The translations under genes were made by a program, and so were the position numbers. Shown here one piece after another: positions 16,227 through 24,194 of a DNA stretch of 32,100 nucleotides (position 1 is its first letter; each line of letters opens with the position of its first letter). The notes under the pieces were generated by a model, which was given only the letters and a program-made list of their open reading frames with translations, made no database searches and was not told the DNA's origin. The DNA is from Bacteroidota bacterium (GTDB lineage Bacteria; Bacteroidota; Bacteroidia; Chitinophagales; Saprospiraceae): NCBI GenBank assembly GCA_963169325.1, contig CAUJEY010000111.1, positions 1 to 32,100 on the forward strand, in the 5' to 3' direction.

Positions 16227-18941
16227 TTACCGAATCACCACCTTGCCTGACCAAATCGGCCCTCCTTCCAAGTCCGAGAATCGGAAAAAATACATCCCGC
16301 TTATCAGTTGTCCGCGTTCGAGCGCCATGGGCAGTTGCACTGCCTGCTGCTCGTACACCACGCGTCCGCCGGCATCCGTAAGGGTAAACCGAAGAGCGCC
16401 GCCGAACCAATCTGCCGCATCAAAATACACCCGTTCACCGGCCGGATTGGGATACACCCGCAACGGGAGCTTGTCATCAGGACTTGCATCCGTGGAGACG
16501 AGTATAAAATGGTCGCCCACAGTATGATAGGTTTGATTGGTGATCACCGGCGTATTAAAATCGAAATAAATCGCCGCGGTATTGTCGATGCGGGTGCCAA
16601 TGGGGTTGTTGAATACCTGCGGTACCTTGAACTGTATGAATCCTTGTGAAGCCGCCACGTTAACATTGCTGTCGGGCAGGAGAATATGGTCGAAGGTGAA
16701 TCGCAGGATATGACCATCAAGCAGTTCGAAGCGGTAGGGATGGCTCGCAGCGCCCGGACGGACGGCAGCAGCATCCAGGGCCTGGGCGAGGGTATCTATG
16801 ATCACTACCTGGAAGGCCGTATCGGTTCCGGTATTCTGGAAGCGGATCATGTAGTCCAGCGGGACATTTTGTTCGATCAGGTGTTCGGCCGCATATCCGC
16901 GGGGCAGGCCTTGTTTGTCGTTCGGGTCGAAGGAGGAGGTGTTTTCCAGGCAATATATGGCTACGAAGGGATTGGGATCGTTGAGTACGAACTGGGTCAC
17001 CATACCGGGAGTAAGTCCGCCGCAACCCTCTATCGCCACCGCGGGCATGCCGCCATACGGGTGTCCGGGTTCCTGTTGCGCTTGCAGGCGGTAAGTTGCG
17101 CCGCTGCCGCTAATAGGCGCCAGGGCCAGTTCCTGTCCATTGTTCAGGTTGAAATTTCCCGATTCCAGCATTAAAACGTCCTCTACTACGATAAACTCCA
17201 GTGGCTGCGCATTGGGCGCCGAACCGGTATTTTTTATTTTCAGGAAAATACTGTCGTTGATGCAGGCGCCCTCCACGACCACGTTGGCGCCTGACCAGTT
17301 CGCCATGGCGGGACACAACGTATCCGGGAAAATATGCGCCTCCGTGCAATGCGTGATACCTAAGGGTGCGGCGCAATCCGTATTGAAGTTGATACTGAAC
17401 TGGCCGGTTGCTCCGGGGGCGAGGTCGCCTGTTTCAAAACGATACACCTGATTGCCCAGGTCGGTCGCGGGCAGGGTGCTGCCCTGATACGCGAGGTAGT
17501 TATCCAGCGTCACTTCCACGAAAGTACCGGTTACCGTAAGCGCGCTGGCGTTGGCGTACTGAACATAGTACGTGCCCGGGAAGCAGGGGCGTATCTTCGG
17601 AGTGGCGAGATCGACGAACAACAGCGGGCAATCGGGGTCCAATTGTACCGGAATATCCAGCGTGGCCGTATCGCTAAGCGCCTGGTTCGGGAGGTTTATC
17701 GTATTGGTGGTGCCACATAGGCCGCCGTAATTACCCGGCGCATCCAGCGTTACTTCGAAGGTCGTTTCGATGGAATCAACCGACATCTGGTAATTCCCTT
17801 GCGCATCGGTAATGGCGACAAAAACCAAGCCGGTATTGATACCGATGGCATGCACTTCCCAACCGGCCAGGCCGTTTTCCTGGGGTGTTTGGCGCTGGCA
17901 ATCGGCGTTGGTGTCGCCGAACACCGTGCCTGCGATGATATGAGCGACGGGAAGGGTTAGCGTAACATCCACGATACATTGGTTCCAGTTGCCGGCCTGG
18001 TCCCCCACCCACAACATGACGTTTTGTGTCCCGAGGTCGGGCAGACCCAGGTTGAGCGTCGTGTCGGCCGGCGGGATGCCGGTATAGTCCGACAGCCGTT
18101 CCATCCTGAAATCGAGGTCGGCCGGCGCCGTGCAATTATCAAGGCTGCCGTCATTGAGTATCTGAGGGGTCAGTAGTACGGTAGGCGCCAGGGCGGTGTC
18201 TAATACGACTATCGTGAATTCATCACAAACTGCTGTGGGTGGTATTGGGTCGTTTACGCATGGACTTCCGATGATCGTTACGTTGCCCCAGCAGGTGTTT
18301 TGGATTGGAGAAAGCGTCACCGAGTACACGTGCGTCCCAATATGTTGCGGGCCGAGTATAATGCTCGGGGCCGCCGGCGCGCCGCCGCTGAAGGGATCCA
18401 GCCGGATGAGTTTTGTATAGAAACTGCAATACGGGCCACCCTCCAGCCCGTCGTCCGGTGTCATAATACCCGCGTTGTTCGCGTCTAACTGAATGGTAAA
18501 TTGATCATTACAGGCAACAGTGGCAACACATAGGGTTACCTGGAGGGTACTCGTACAGTGCGCGGCATTTCCCGAAGTATCAACCACCCAAAGCACAATG
18601 GAATGTGTGCCTACCTGCGATCCCGTAAAGGTCAGGCTGGTGGTAGTGGGAGGAACGGCCGATGCCGGGCTCAGTTCAATAAAGTAACTCAAGGCCCCGG
18701 CCGGGGTGCAGTTGTCGGTACTGCCGTTGTCGAATTCTGGGGCCGTGACAACCACGGTGCCATTGTTGAGTACGTCGCGGCTAATTGTGCCTTGGCATAC
18801 CGCATCAGGTGGCGTAACATCATTGGTACATTGGGCAAAAACCTGCTGAAATGCCATTCCGGATAAAAAAAACAGACCGATGGACAGCATTATTAATCGT
18901 ATGCGCAGCGGGCGAAAGGTGTATGTTGAACAATTTTTCAT
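16227..18941 (-). CDS. HYR/SdrD-B/DUF11-type surface protein with T9SS sorting domain
   Basis: 904 residues. An N-terminal signal peptide (hydrophobic 16-34, ending QQVFAQ) is followed by two HYR-like modules (residues about 38-135 and 225-330: DVTPPDAVCQGT...STDNCTP and DPIPPTAVC...GSLDNCTA). An SdrD-B-like domain follows (about 335-430: IAGTVFGDTNADCQ; ITDAQGNYQMSVD), then DUF11-like conserved repeat sequence, and a segment DPNDKQGLPRGYAAEHLI with RFQNTGTDTAFQVVIIDTL near 670-800. Residues about 828-904 are a type A T9SS sorting domain (VYPNPAGERVYFDAADW; LTDAGGRVVYEQ; GMYFFRFS). It is probably an exported, extended, surface-anchored adhesin-like protein. It is GC-richer than the propeller genes and its frame is intact. 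Confidence 0.85.
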   Translation of the reverse strand: MKNCSTYTFRPLRIRLIMLSIGLFFLSGMAFQQVFAQCTNDVTPPDAVCQGTISRDVLNNGTVVVTAPEFDNGSTDNCTPAGALSYFIELSPASAVPPTTTSLTFTGSQVGTHSIVLWVVDTSGNAAHCTSTLQVTLCVATVACNDQFTIQLDANNAGIMTPDDGLEGGPYCSFYTKLIRLDPFSGGAPAAPSIILGPQHIGTHVYSVTLSPIQNTCWGNVTIIGSPCVNDPIPPTAVCDEFTIVVLDTALAPTVLLTPQILNDGSLDNCTAPADLDFRMERLSDYTGIPPADTTLNLGLPDLGTQNVMLWVGDQAGNWNQCIVDVTLTLPVAHIIAGTVFGDTNADCQRQTPQENGLAGWEVHAIGINTGLVFVAITDAQGNYQMSVDSIETTFEVTLDAPGNYGGLCGTTNTINLPNQALSDTATLDIPVQLDPDCPLLFVDLATPKIRPCFPGTYYVQYANASALTVTGTFVEVTLDNYLAYQGSTLPATDLGNQVYRFETGDLAPGATGQFSINFNTDCAAPLGITHCTEAHIFPDTLCPAMANWSGANVVVEGACINDSIFLKIKNTGSAPNAQPLEFIVVEDVLMLESGNFNLNNGQELALAPISGSGATYRLQAQQEPGHPYGGMPAVAIEGCGGLTPGMVTQFVLNDPNPFVAIYCLENTSSFDPNDKQGLPRGYAAEHLIEQNVPLDYMIRFQNTGTDTAFQVVIIDTLAQALDAAAVRPGAASHPYRFELLDGHILRFTFDHILLPDSNVNVAASQGFIQFKVPQVFNNPIGTRIDNTAAIYFDFNTPVITNQTYHTVGDHFILVSTDASPDDKLPLRVYPNPAGERVYFDAADWFGGALRFTLTDAGGRVVYEQQAVQLPMALERGQLISGMYFFRFSDLEGGPIWSGKVVIR

Positions 18942-19302
18942 TGAGATGGATTTTTTTATTTGTTGTGAAAAAACAGGATTAATCTTTGGGATTTGACCGG
19001 GGGGTACGCTCGAAATATTTCCAACAGTGCAAAAGTGCGGCGCTGGGGGGAGGAGAAAAAAATCAATTTTGTAAATTTGTAGAGTGTTTTTTGGAACTGC
19101 CGGAACCGAAATATCCCGGTTTAAACAGTCCGGATATTTAATATAAATGGAAAATTAAAATTTTACTGTGGTTTTAATACCTTTATCTTCTTTTTCTTCC
19201 TATTTATGAAAAATTCATTTGTAGACTAAAATATTCTTATTTCAAAAAATATCTTTGTCCGGTGAACGCCCGTTTCCGGCGATTCTGCGTTCGACAAATT
19301 TT
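18942..19302. other. Divergent intergenic region
   Basis: 361 bp between two divergent genes, AT-rich toward the right. It holds a near-consensus minus-strand -7 element (CACTTTTG at 19030-19037, one mismatch) and a perfect plus-strand TATCTTTG at 19250-19257. An 8-bp inverted repeat AAATATCC/GGATATTT (19109-19116 and 19132-19139) has a 15-bp spacer and could be an operator. A poly-purine stretch lies near 19049-19061. No gene, tRNA or repeat array was seen. Confidence 0.45.
19250..19257 (+). promoter_or_regulatory. Candidate -7 element upstream of the 468-aa protein
   Basis: TATCTTTG matches the TAnnTTTG consensus exactly and lies 45 bp before ATG 19303. The longer reading frame would start at the TTG inside this element (19255), which argues for translation from 19303 instead. 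No TTG is found at the ideal -33 distance. Confidence 0.45.
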
Positions 19303-20709
19303 ATGGAAAGCAGCAATTTGTACCGGCTTATTCAGTCGTTCACCGCCATCGAGCGGAAGGACGCGCGCCGCTTTCTGGAGTCTCCTTATTTCAATACCCG
19401 GCAGGACCTGATTGAGTTGTTCGATCTGCTGTGCCGGGAAAAAGCGCCGGCGCCAGAACAGGTATGGACGGCGGTGTGCCCCGGCGTCGCCTACCATGAC
19501 ACGGCGTTACGCCTGTTGATGAGTTATCTAAACCGGCTTTTGGAAACCTTTTTGCTGGTACAGGAAACCAGGGAGAAAGACGTGCGTAGCCGCCTGCGGC
19601 TGGCCGTGGCTTACCGTAATCGCGGGCTGTTGGGCCAATATGAACGCAACATCCGGGCTTTTGCACGGGAGCTGGAAGAGCAGCCTTTGCGCAATGCCGG
19701 TTACCACAGCCTGTTGCGCGATTACCACTTCGAAATACACCTGACTACCATTGCCCGGAAGCCGACTGACACGGGCTCGTTGCGGGCATTGGCGCACAGC
19801 ACCGACGTGCAATACCTGAGCCACCGGTTGCAGTTGGTGTGCCTGGAACTGTCGCAAAAGAATATATACCACACCGGGGAGGATGATCCGTTGCATCGGG
19901 ACGTCATTGCATTGGCAGAACGCCGGGAGTGGCGCGAATTGCCGGGTATATCCACCTATCTGGCGGCATACCGCATGCTGTCGTATCCCGAGGAGGATAC
20001 TTATTATCAGGCATACAAACAGAAACTAAAAGCGGTGGAAACGGCTTTTCCCGCGCATGAAATGCGGGAGTTTTACATGTTTTCCATTAACCTCAGTATT
20101 CGCCGGGCCAATCGCGGGGAACGGAATATGGAACAGGAAGTACTGAGACTATACCGGCAGGCGCTCGAAGCGGGTTATTTGTTTGAAAACGGCATTTTAT
20201 CGCGCTTTACCTATCATAATATCGTGGCGGCCGGTTTGCGCTGCGGCGAAATGGATTGGGTGGAAGAATTTATCCGGCTTTATAGTCCTATGCTGGAGCG
20301 GAAATACCGCGATAGTTCGATGAGTTTTAATCTTGCCCGGCTCCATTATGCGCGCAACCGGTTCGACTCGGTGTTGAGCCTGCTGCAAAAAGCCAATTAT
20401 CGCGACCCCTTGTTCAGTTTGGCCGCTAAAACCTTGTTGCTTAAAACCTATTATGTACTGGGCGAATATGACCTCCTGCTCTCGCACCTCGACGCCATGC
20501 GCAACTATATTCACCGGAAAAAGGTGATCGGCTACCATCGCACCAACTACCTGAATATCATTCGTTATACGGAAAGGTTACTTTATCCCGACAGTCTGGG
20601 CCGGCAGGCGCGGAACACCCTGCTCAAAGAGATTGAAAAAGAGCAGGTATTAACGGAAAAAGAGTGGTTGCTGGGCTGTTTGGGAAAGGTGATCCCTACT
20701 GCGGAATAA
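19303..20709 (+). CDS. Hypothetical helical protein
   Basis: 468 residues from ATG 19303 (MESSNLYRLIQSFTAIERKD). I do not recognise a named family. The sequence has no signal peptide and no membrane segment, so it should be cytoplasmic. It is almost wholly helix-forming and rich in Arg, Leu, Tyr and Glu. Paired-helix stretches recall TPR-like solenoids (SFNLARLHYARNRFDSVLSL; KTLLLKTYYVLGEYDLLLSH near residues 343-400). The N-terminal block, ending ARRFLESPYFNTRQDLIELF, reads like a conserved domain. It stands alone on the plus strand and its last 14 bp overlap the end of the convergent DUF4230 gene. A scaffold or protein-binding role would be a guess. Confidence 0.7.
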   Translation: MESSNLYRLIQSFTAIERKDARRFLESPYFNTRQDLIELFDLLCREKAPAPEQVWTAVCPGVAYHDTALRLLMSYLNRLLETFLLVQETREKDVRSRLRLAVAYRNRGLLGQYERNIRAFARELEEQPLRNAGYHSLLRDYHFEIHLTTIARKPTDTGSLRALAHSTDVQYLSHRLQLVCLELSQKNIYHTGEDDPLHRDVIALAERREWRELPGISTYLAAYRMLSYPEEDTYYQAYKQKLKAVETAFPAHEMREFYMFSINLSIRRANRGERNMEQEVLRLYRQALEAGYLFENGILSRFTYHNIVAAGLRCGEMDWVEEFIRLYSPMLERKYRDSSMSFNLARLHYARNRFDSVLSLLQKANYRDPLFSLAAKTLLLKTYYVLGEYDLLLSHLDAMRNYIHRKKVIGYHRTNYLNIIRYTERLLYPDSLGRQARNTLLKEIEKEQVLTEKEWLLGCLGKVIPTAE

Positions 20710-21976
20710 ACTTGTTCGTTTCCTTTTGTTTCGCAGGCTGCGGCTGTTTGGGTTTCTCCGCTTCCCCACGCCGGCGTAATTCCTCTTCCGTGAGTATTTC
20801 CGGCGTATCCTGGTAGCGTAGTTGTAATTTGTAGTTGCGCCCCATACTTTTCACCACGGGGCCGAGCATCAGTTGCATGACGGTGTCGGCACGGGATTTT
20901 GCCCGCTCCAGCACGTGTTCGTTTTCCAGGGCATCCTGGCGGAACTGGCGGCGCAGATCATTAAAGTTTTTGTTCATTTCTTCGCCACTGATACCGGCCA
21001 GAAAGCCCACGTCGAGTTTATCTACCTTGGGATACACCTCATGCGATAGAATAGTCGGCGGCGGCAGCGTGACATACACGATACCCTTTTTGGGGCTGAA
21101 CGTGACGTCGAAACGCTGATCGAGTTTGAAGCCGGCTTTGACCACGCTGATGGCTTCCACCCGGATATCCGTTTCGGAAATAGAGATACCGAAAACCTTG
21201 TACGACAGGGTTTTGTCCAAACCCAGCCGGCTGCGCAATTCGTAAGTGGCGAGTTCGGCGATGCCTTTGCGCACGGTTTCTTTCAGCATGCCCCGGGAGG
21301 CGCTGAAGTCCATGATAGCCGCCCGCGCTTGCAGGCGTTCTACCATGGGCTTCAGTCCTTCACTTAGCGCGATGCCGCAGGGATTATCCACATTTTTACC
21401 TTTTGCCAGCAGGCGGCCGCCATTGGCTTTCAACAAGGTGGCCATGATCTGGGTGACAAAAAAGCAGGTGTATTTGCCGGCTACCTCATTAAAAACCTGC
21501 ACGGCGTGGTTGGTGTTGTCGTTGTACCAGTTTTCGTACATCGTGGCCGTGGTATCTTTCAGCGCAACAAAGTCGTTGAAATACAAGGTTTTTAAATAAT
21601 CGTGGTGTTTGCGATACTCTGGCTCGAGGCGGCGTTTGAGGCTGTCCGGCAGGTCCATGCGGTTGGCCACATGGTACAGGAGCGACACATTGAAATTGTA
21701 CACCAGATCGTCGAATTCCTTGCGGTATTTTTCCGGTTGCGACAGGATTTGCAGCGTCGATTCTTCATTCAGGTTCGGCTGAAAGTCGGACGGCACATAG
21801 GTGAGTTGCACCGCTTTCGGGTCCTGGATGAGGTTGGACAAAGCGCCGTCTCCAAAAAATGTTTTGTACACGACAATGCCGGCTATACAAACCAATGCTA
21901 CCAGCAAAATTTGTTTGCCGAAAATGGCACCGGAATTTTCGCCACCGCCCGGATTATCTGGTTGATGAGTCGCCAT
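20696..21976 (-). CDS. DUF4230-like membrane-anchored protein
   Basis: 426 residues with one membrane segment near the N-terminus (about 23-42: GKQILLVALVCIAGIVVYKT) and a large soluble part probably outside the cytoplasm. Residues about 235-385 look like DUF4230: GISISETDIRVEAISVVKAG, then VYVTLPPPTILSHEV, then a helix GEEMNKNFNDLRRQFRQDAL. The C-terminus is a Pro/Lys/Gln tail. The DUF4230 function is not known. It is the last gene of a minus-strand run, 38 bp after the dienelactone-hydrolase gene, and its stop codon (TAG) lies inside the opposing gene. The domain call rests on pattern memory and is moderate. Confidence 0.6.
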   Translation of the reverse strand: MATHQPDNPGGGENSGAIFGKQILLVALVCIAGIVVYKTFFGDGALSNLIQDPKAVQLTYVPSDFQPNLNEESTLQILSQPEKYRKEFDDLVYNFNVSLLYHVANRMDLPDSLKRRLEPEYRKHHDYLKTLYFNDFVALKDTTATMYENWYNDNTNHAVQVFNEVAGKYTCFFVTQIMATLLKANGGRLLAKGKNVDNPCGIALSEGLKPMVERLQARAAIMDFSASRGMLKETVRKGIAELATYELRSRLGLDKTLSYKVFGISISETDIRVEAISVVKAGFKLDQRFDVTFSPKKGIVYVTLPPPTILSHEVYPKVDKLDVGFLAGISGEEMNKNFNDLRRQFRQDALENEHVLERAKSRADTVMQLMLGPVVKSMGRNYKLQLRYQDTPEILTEEELRRRGEAEKPKQPQPAKQKETNKFIPQ

Positions 21977-22014
21977 GTGGATTGTTGATTTTTAAATACA
22001 AATTAAACGCGCTC

Positions 22015-22845
22015 TTATTTCCCGCTCAAATACGCCTTCACCGCGGCCCGTGCTTCCCGGGCTGCCGCGTCGTTGTATTTAGGGTTGCTCGGGTTGGCAA
22101 AGGCATGGTCGGCGTCGTATTCTTTCACGGTTACGGTTTTGCCGGCCGTTTGCATATTCTTTTTGAATTCATCAACGACTGCGTCATTGATCCACTGGTC
22201 TTTTTTGGCATGAATGACCAGCACATCGGTCGCCAGGGTTTTCAGTTTATCCGTGTCTTTTTCGGGCATGCCGTAAAACATCACGCAGGCTTTGGTTTTA
22301 TCCTGCAACAACAAAGCCGCCTGCAACGACCAGCCGCCACCAAAGCACCAGCCCAAGGTACGGAAATCGGCTTTTTCGCCGGTGTATTTTGCAGCGCCCT
22401 GGATAATAGCCATCGCGCGTTTGGGATCGCAGGCCTGCATCAGCTTGCCGGCTTCGTCGGGCGTAGTTGCCAATTTGCCGTCGTATAAATCCACGGCCAG
22501 CACATTGATGCCCAGTTCATGGCTCCACTTCGACGCTTCATTACGTACATAATCGTTCAGCCCCCACCATTCGTGAAAAAGCAACAGGTATTTGTCGGTG
22601 TTGCCGTGTGATTTTATTAAAAATGCGCGGCCGTTCTCGCCACCTTCTACCGGGAACTCGATGTTTTTCCCTGCGTGTGTAACGGCTACGGGCAAAGGCG
22701 CCGGGTGCGCGTCGCGAAAGTCCTTGTCCTGTCCGAATGCAGCAAAAGCGGCGTTCGGGTCGTGGCACATAGGGATAGAGGAATCATTTTGGCAAGCCGC
22801 CAAACCGAGTAATACAAAGAGTACGATCAGATTTTTCATTATCAT
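22015..22845 (-). CDS. Dienelactone hydrolase-family lipoprotein
   Basis: 276 residues, an alpha/beta hydrolase with a lipoprotein signal (MKNLIVLFVLLGLAAC, Cys 18; lipobox LAAC). The nucleophile elbow is GWCFGGG with Cys 167, typical of dienelactone hydrolases. The other triad members are Asp 216 (HAKKDQW) and His 247 (DADHAFA). LLLFHEWWGLNDYVRN matches the family's oxyanion-side HEWWG motif. A lipidated, envelope-located member of this usually cytoplasmic family is common in Bacteroidota, and the true substrate is unknown. Translation may begin at 22845 or at the second ATG two codons later. An 8-bp tandem array separates it from rlmI upstream. Confidence 0.85.
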   Translation of the reverse strand: MIMKNLIVLFVLLGLAACQNDSSIPMCHDPNAAFAAFGQDKDFRDAHPAPLPVAVTHAGKNIEFPVEGGENGRAFLIKSHGNTDKYLLLFHEWWGLNDYVRNEASKWSHELGINVLAVDLYDGKLATTPDEAGKLMQACDPKRAMAIIQGAAKYTGEKADFRTLGWCFGGGWSLQAALLLQDKTKACVMFYGMPEKDTDKLKTLATDVLVIHAKKDQWINDAVVDEFKKNMQTAGKTVTVKEYDADHAFANPSNPKYNDAAAREARAAVKAYLSGK

Positions 22846-22872
22846 CTATAGTTTGTTTATGTTTTATTGGTG

Positions 22873-22980
22873 AACCTCCAAACCTCCAAACCTCCAAACC
22901 TCCAAACCTCCAAACCTCCAAACCTCCAAACCTCCAAACCTTCAAACCTCCAAACCTCCAAACCTCCAAACCTCCAAACC
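22873..22980. repeat. 8-bp tandem array (AACCTCCA)n
   Basis: Thirteen full units of AACCTCCA, one with a C-to-T change (22937-22944), plus a 4-bp partial. The array ends 9 bp before the stop codon of the minus-strand methyltransferase gene and begins 27 bp from the start of the DLH gene. The unit contains no stop codon on either strand, so spurious frames run through it. The same unit in reverse orientation recurs at 32031-32100. Confidence 0.95.
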
Positions 22981-22989
22981 CCTTTTCCT

Positions 22990-24186
22990 TCACTCCACAT
23001 ACAACACCAATCCCTTCAAATACGACCCCTCCGGATGAAACAAACTCACCGGGTGATCGGCGCCTTGTGTCAGGTGGTGCAGCACGCGGACCGGGCGTTT
23101 TACCTCCATGGCTGCTGCTGCGATAGTGTGGTAAAACAACTCGCGGTCGACCACTTGCGAGCAGGAAAAGGTAAACAAAATGCCGCCCGGCGCTACTTTG
23201 CGCAAAGCGGCCTCATTCAGCCGTTTATATCCCTGCACGGCATTGTGCCGTTTGTCCATGCTCTTGGCGTAAGCCGGCGGATCGACGATCATGACCTCGT
23301 ATTGCCGGTCCGTTTGGTTTAAATACCGCAAAACATCTTCCGTAAAACCTTCATGTTGTCCTAAATACGGTGCGTTGAGCGCAACGTTTTGGGCCGTCAG
23401 TTCCATCGCCTTTGCGGAAACGTCCACCGAATGGACGAGTTGCGCGCCGGCTTTCAGGGCGTAACACGAAAATCCGCCGGTATAACAAAAGGTATTGAGT
23501 ACGGTTTTGTCGCGCACAAACCGGCTCAGCAATTGGCGGTTGTCGCGTTGGTCCAGAAAAAAGCCGGTTTTTTGTCCGGTTTCCCAGTCTACCCGAAACT
23601 CCACCCCGTTTTCCCGGACGGGTTGTTGGGTATTTCCTTCCGGGGCATTAAGCAGGTATTCATTTTGCATTTGATCCGCGTATTTCGGCGGCAATGCTTC
23701 TTTACTCTTATCGTAAACGACGGTCAGTTTTTCGCCGTACAAGCTTTTAAGGGCATCGGCGATCAGGTGCCGCTGCCGGTGCATGCCGATGCTGTGGCAT
23801 TGCAGTACGGCCGCCGGGCCATACATATCGACGATCAGCCCCGAGAGTCCGTCGCCTTCGCCATGTACGAGGCGGTAACAATCGGTCTCCGGATTACCCG
23901 CCAGCCCGGTCGTTTGACGCACTTGAAAAGCGGAGCGGAATTTTTGCTCCCAAAAACCGGGGTCTTGAAGATCGGCTGCGCCGAAAGCCAGGAGCCGGAC
24001 GGCGATACTGCCGTGATGAAAATGCCCGACGCCGAGCAGCCGGCCATCGCGGCCAAATACTTCGGCCAGGTCGCCGTCGGCCGGGCTGCCCTCCATGCGG
24101 GCTATGGCGCCGGAAAAAATCCAGGGGTGAAAGCGGCGCACCGGCTCGTCTTTGCCGGGCTTGAGTATTATTTTGGGTAACGTCAT
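22990..24186 (-). CDS. rlmI: RlmI-type 23S rRNA (cytosine-5) methyltransferase
   Basis: 398 residues, the usual RlmI length. An N-terminal PUA domain (about 1-75: KPGKDEPVRRFHPWIFSGAI; GVGHFHHGSIAVRLL) is followed by an RlmI-type linker and a Rossmann methyltransferase domain. The SAM motif is VLNTFCYTGGFSCYALKAGA near residue 228, the catalytic-loop motif is VDPPAYAKS near 300, and a further motif is FTFSCSQVVDRELF. The E. coli homologue methylates C1962 of 23S rRNA in the cytoplasm. It starts 8 bp after the EnvC-like gene and is probably co-transcribed with it. The family call is secure; the exact target base is inferred from the homologue. Confidence 0.88.
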   Translation of the reverse strand: MTLPKIILKPGKDEPVRRFHPWIFSGAIARMEGSPADGDLAEVFGRDGRLLGVGHFHHGSIAVRLLAFGAADLQDPGFWEQKFRSAFQVRQTTGLAGNPETDCYRLVHGEGDGLSGLIVDMYGPAAVLQCHSIGMHRQRHLIADALKSLYGEKLTVVYDKSKEALPPKYADQMQNEYLLNAPEGNTQQPVRENGVEFRVDWETGQKTGFFLDQRDNRQLLSRFVRDKTVLNTFCYTGGFSCYALKAGAQLVHSVDVSAKAMELTAQNVALNAPYLGQHEGFTEDVLRYLNQTDRQYEVMIVDPPAYAKSMDKRHNAVQGYKRLNEAALRKVAPGGILFTFSCSQVVDRELFYHTIAAAAMEVKRPVRVLHHLTQGADHPVSLFHPEGSYLKGLVLYVE

Positions 24187-24194
24187 TGAACCAT

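Noticed and set aside
22873-22980. CRISPR array
   Set aside because: Units are 8 bp and contiguous with no unique spacers, and no cas genes are nearby. The same applies to the other arrays.
22784-23322. Open frames through the AACCTCCA array on both strands ([10 protein letters not shown]- and NLQTSKPP-type peptides)
   Set aside because: The 8-bp unit has no stop codon, so frames stay open by chance. The peptides are pure repeat and overlap the rlmI and DLH genes.
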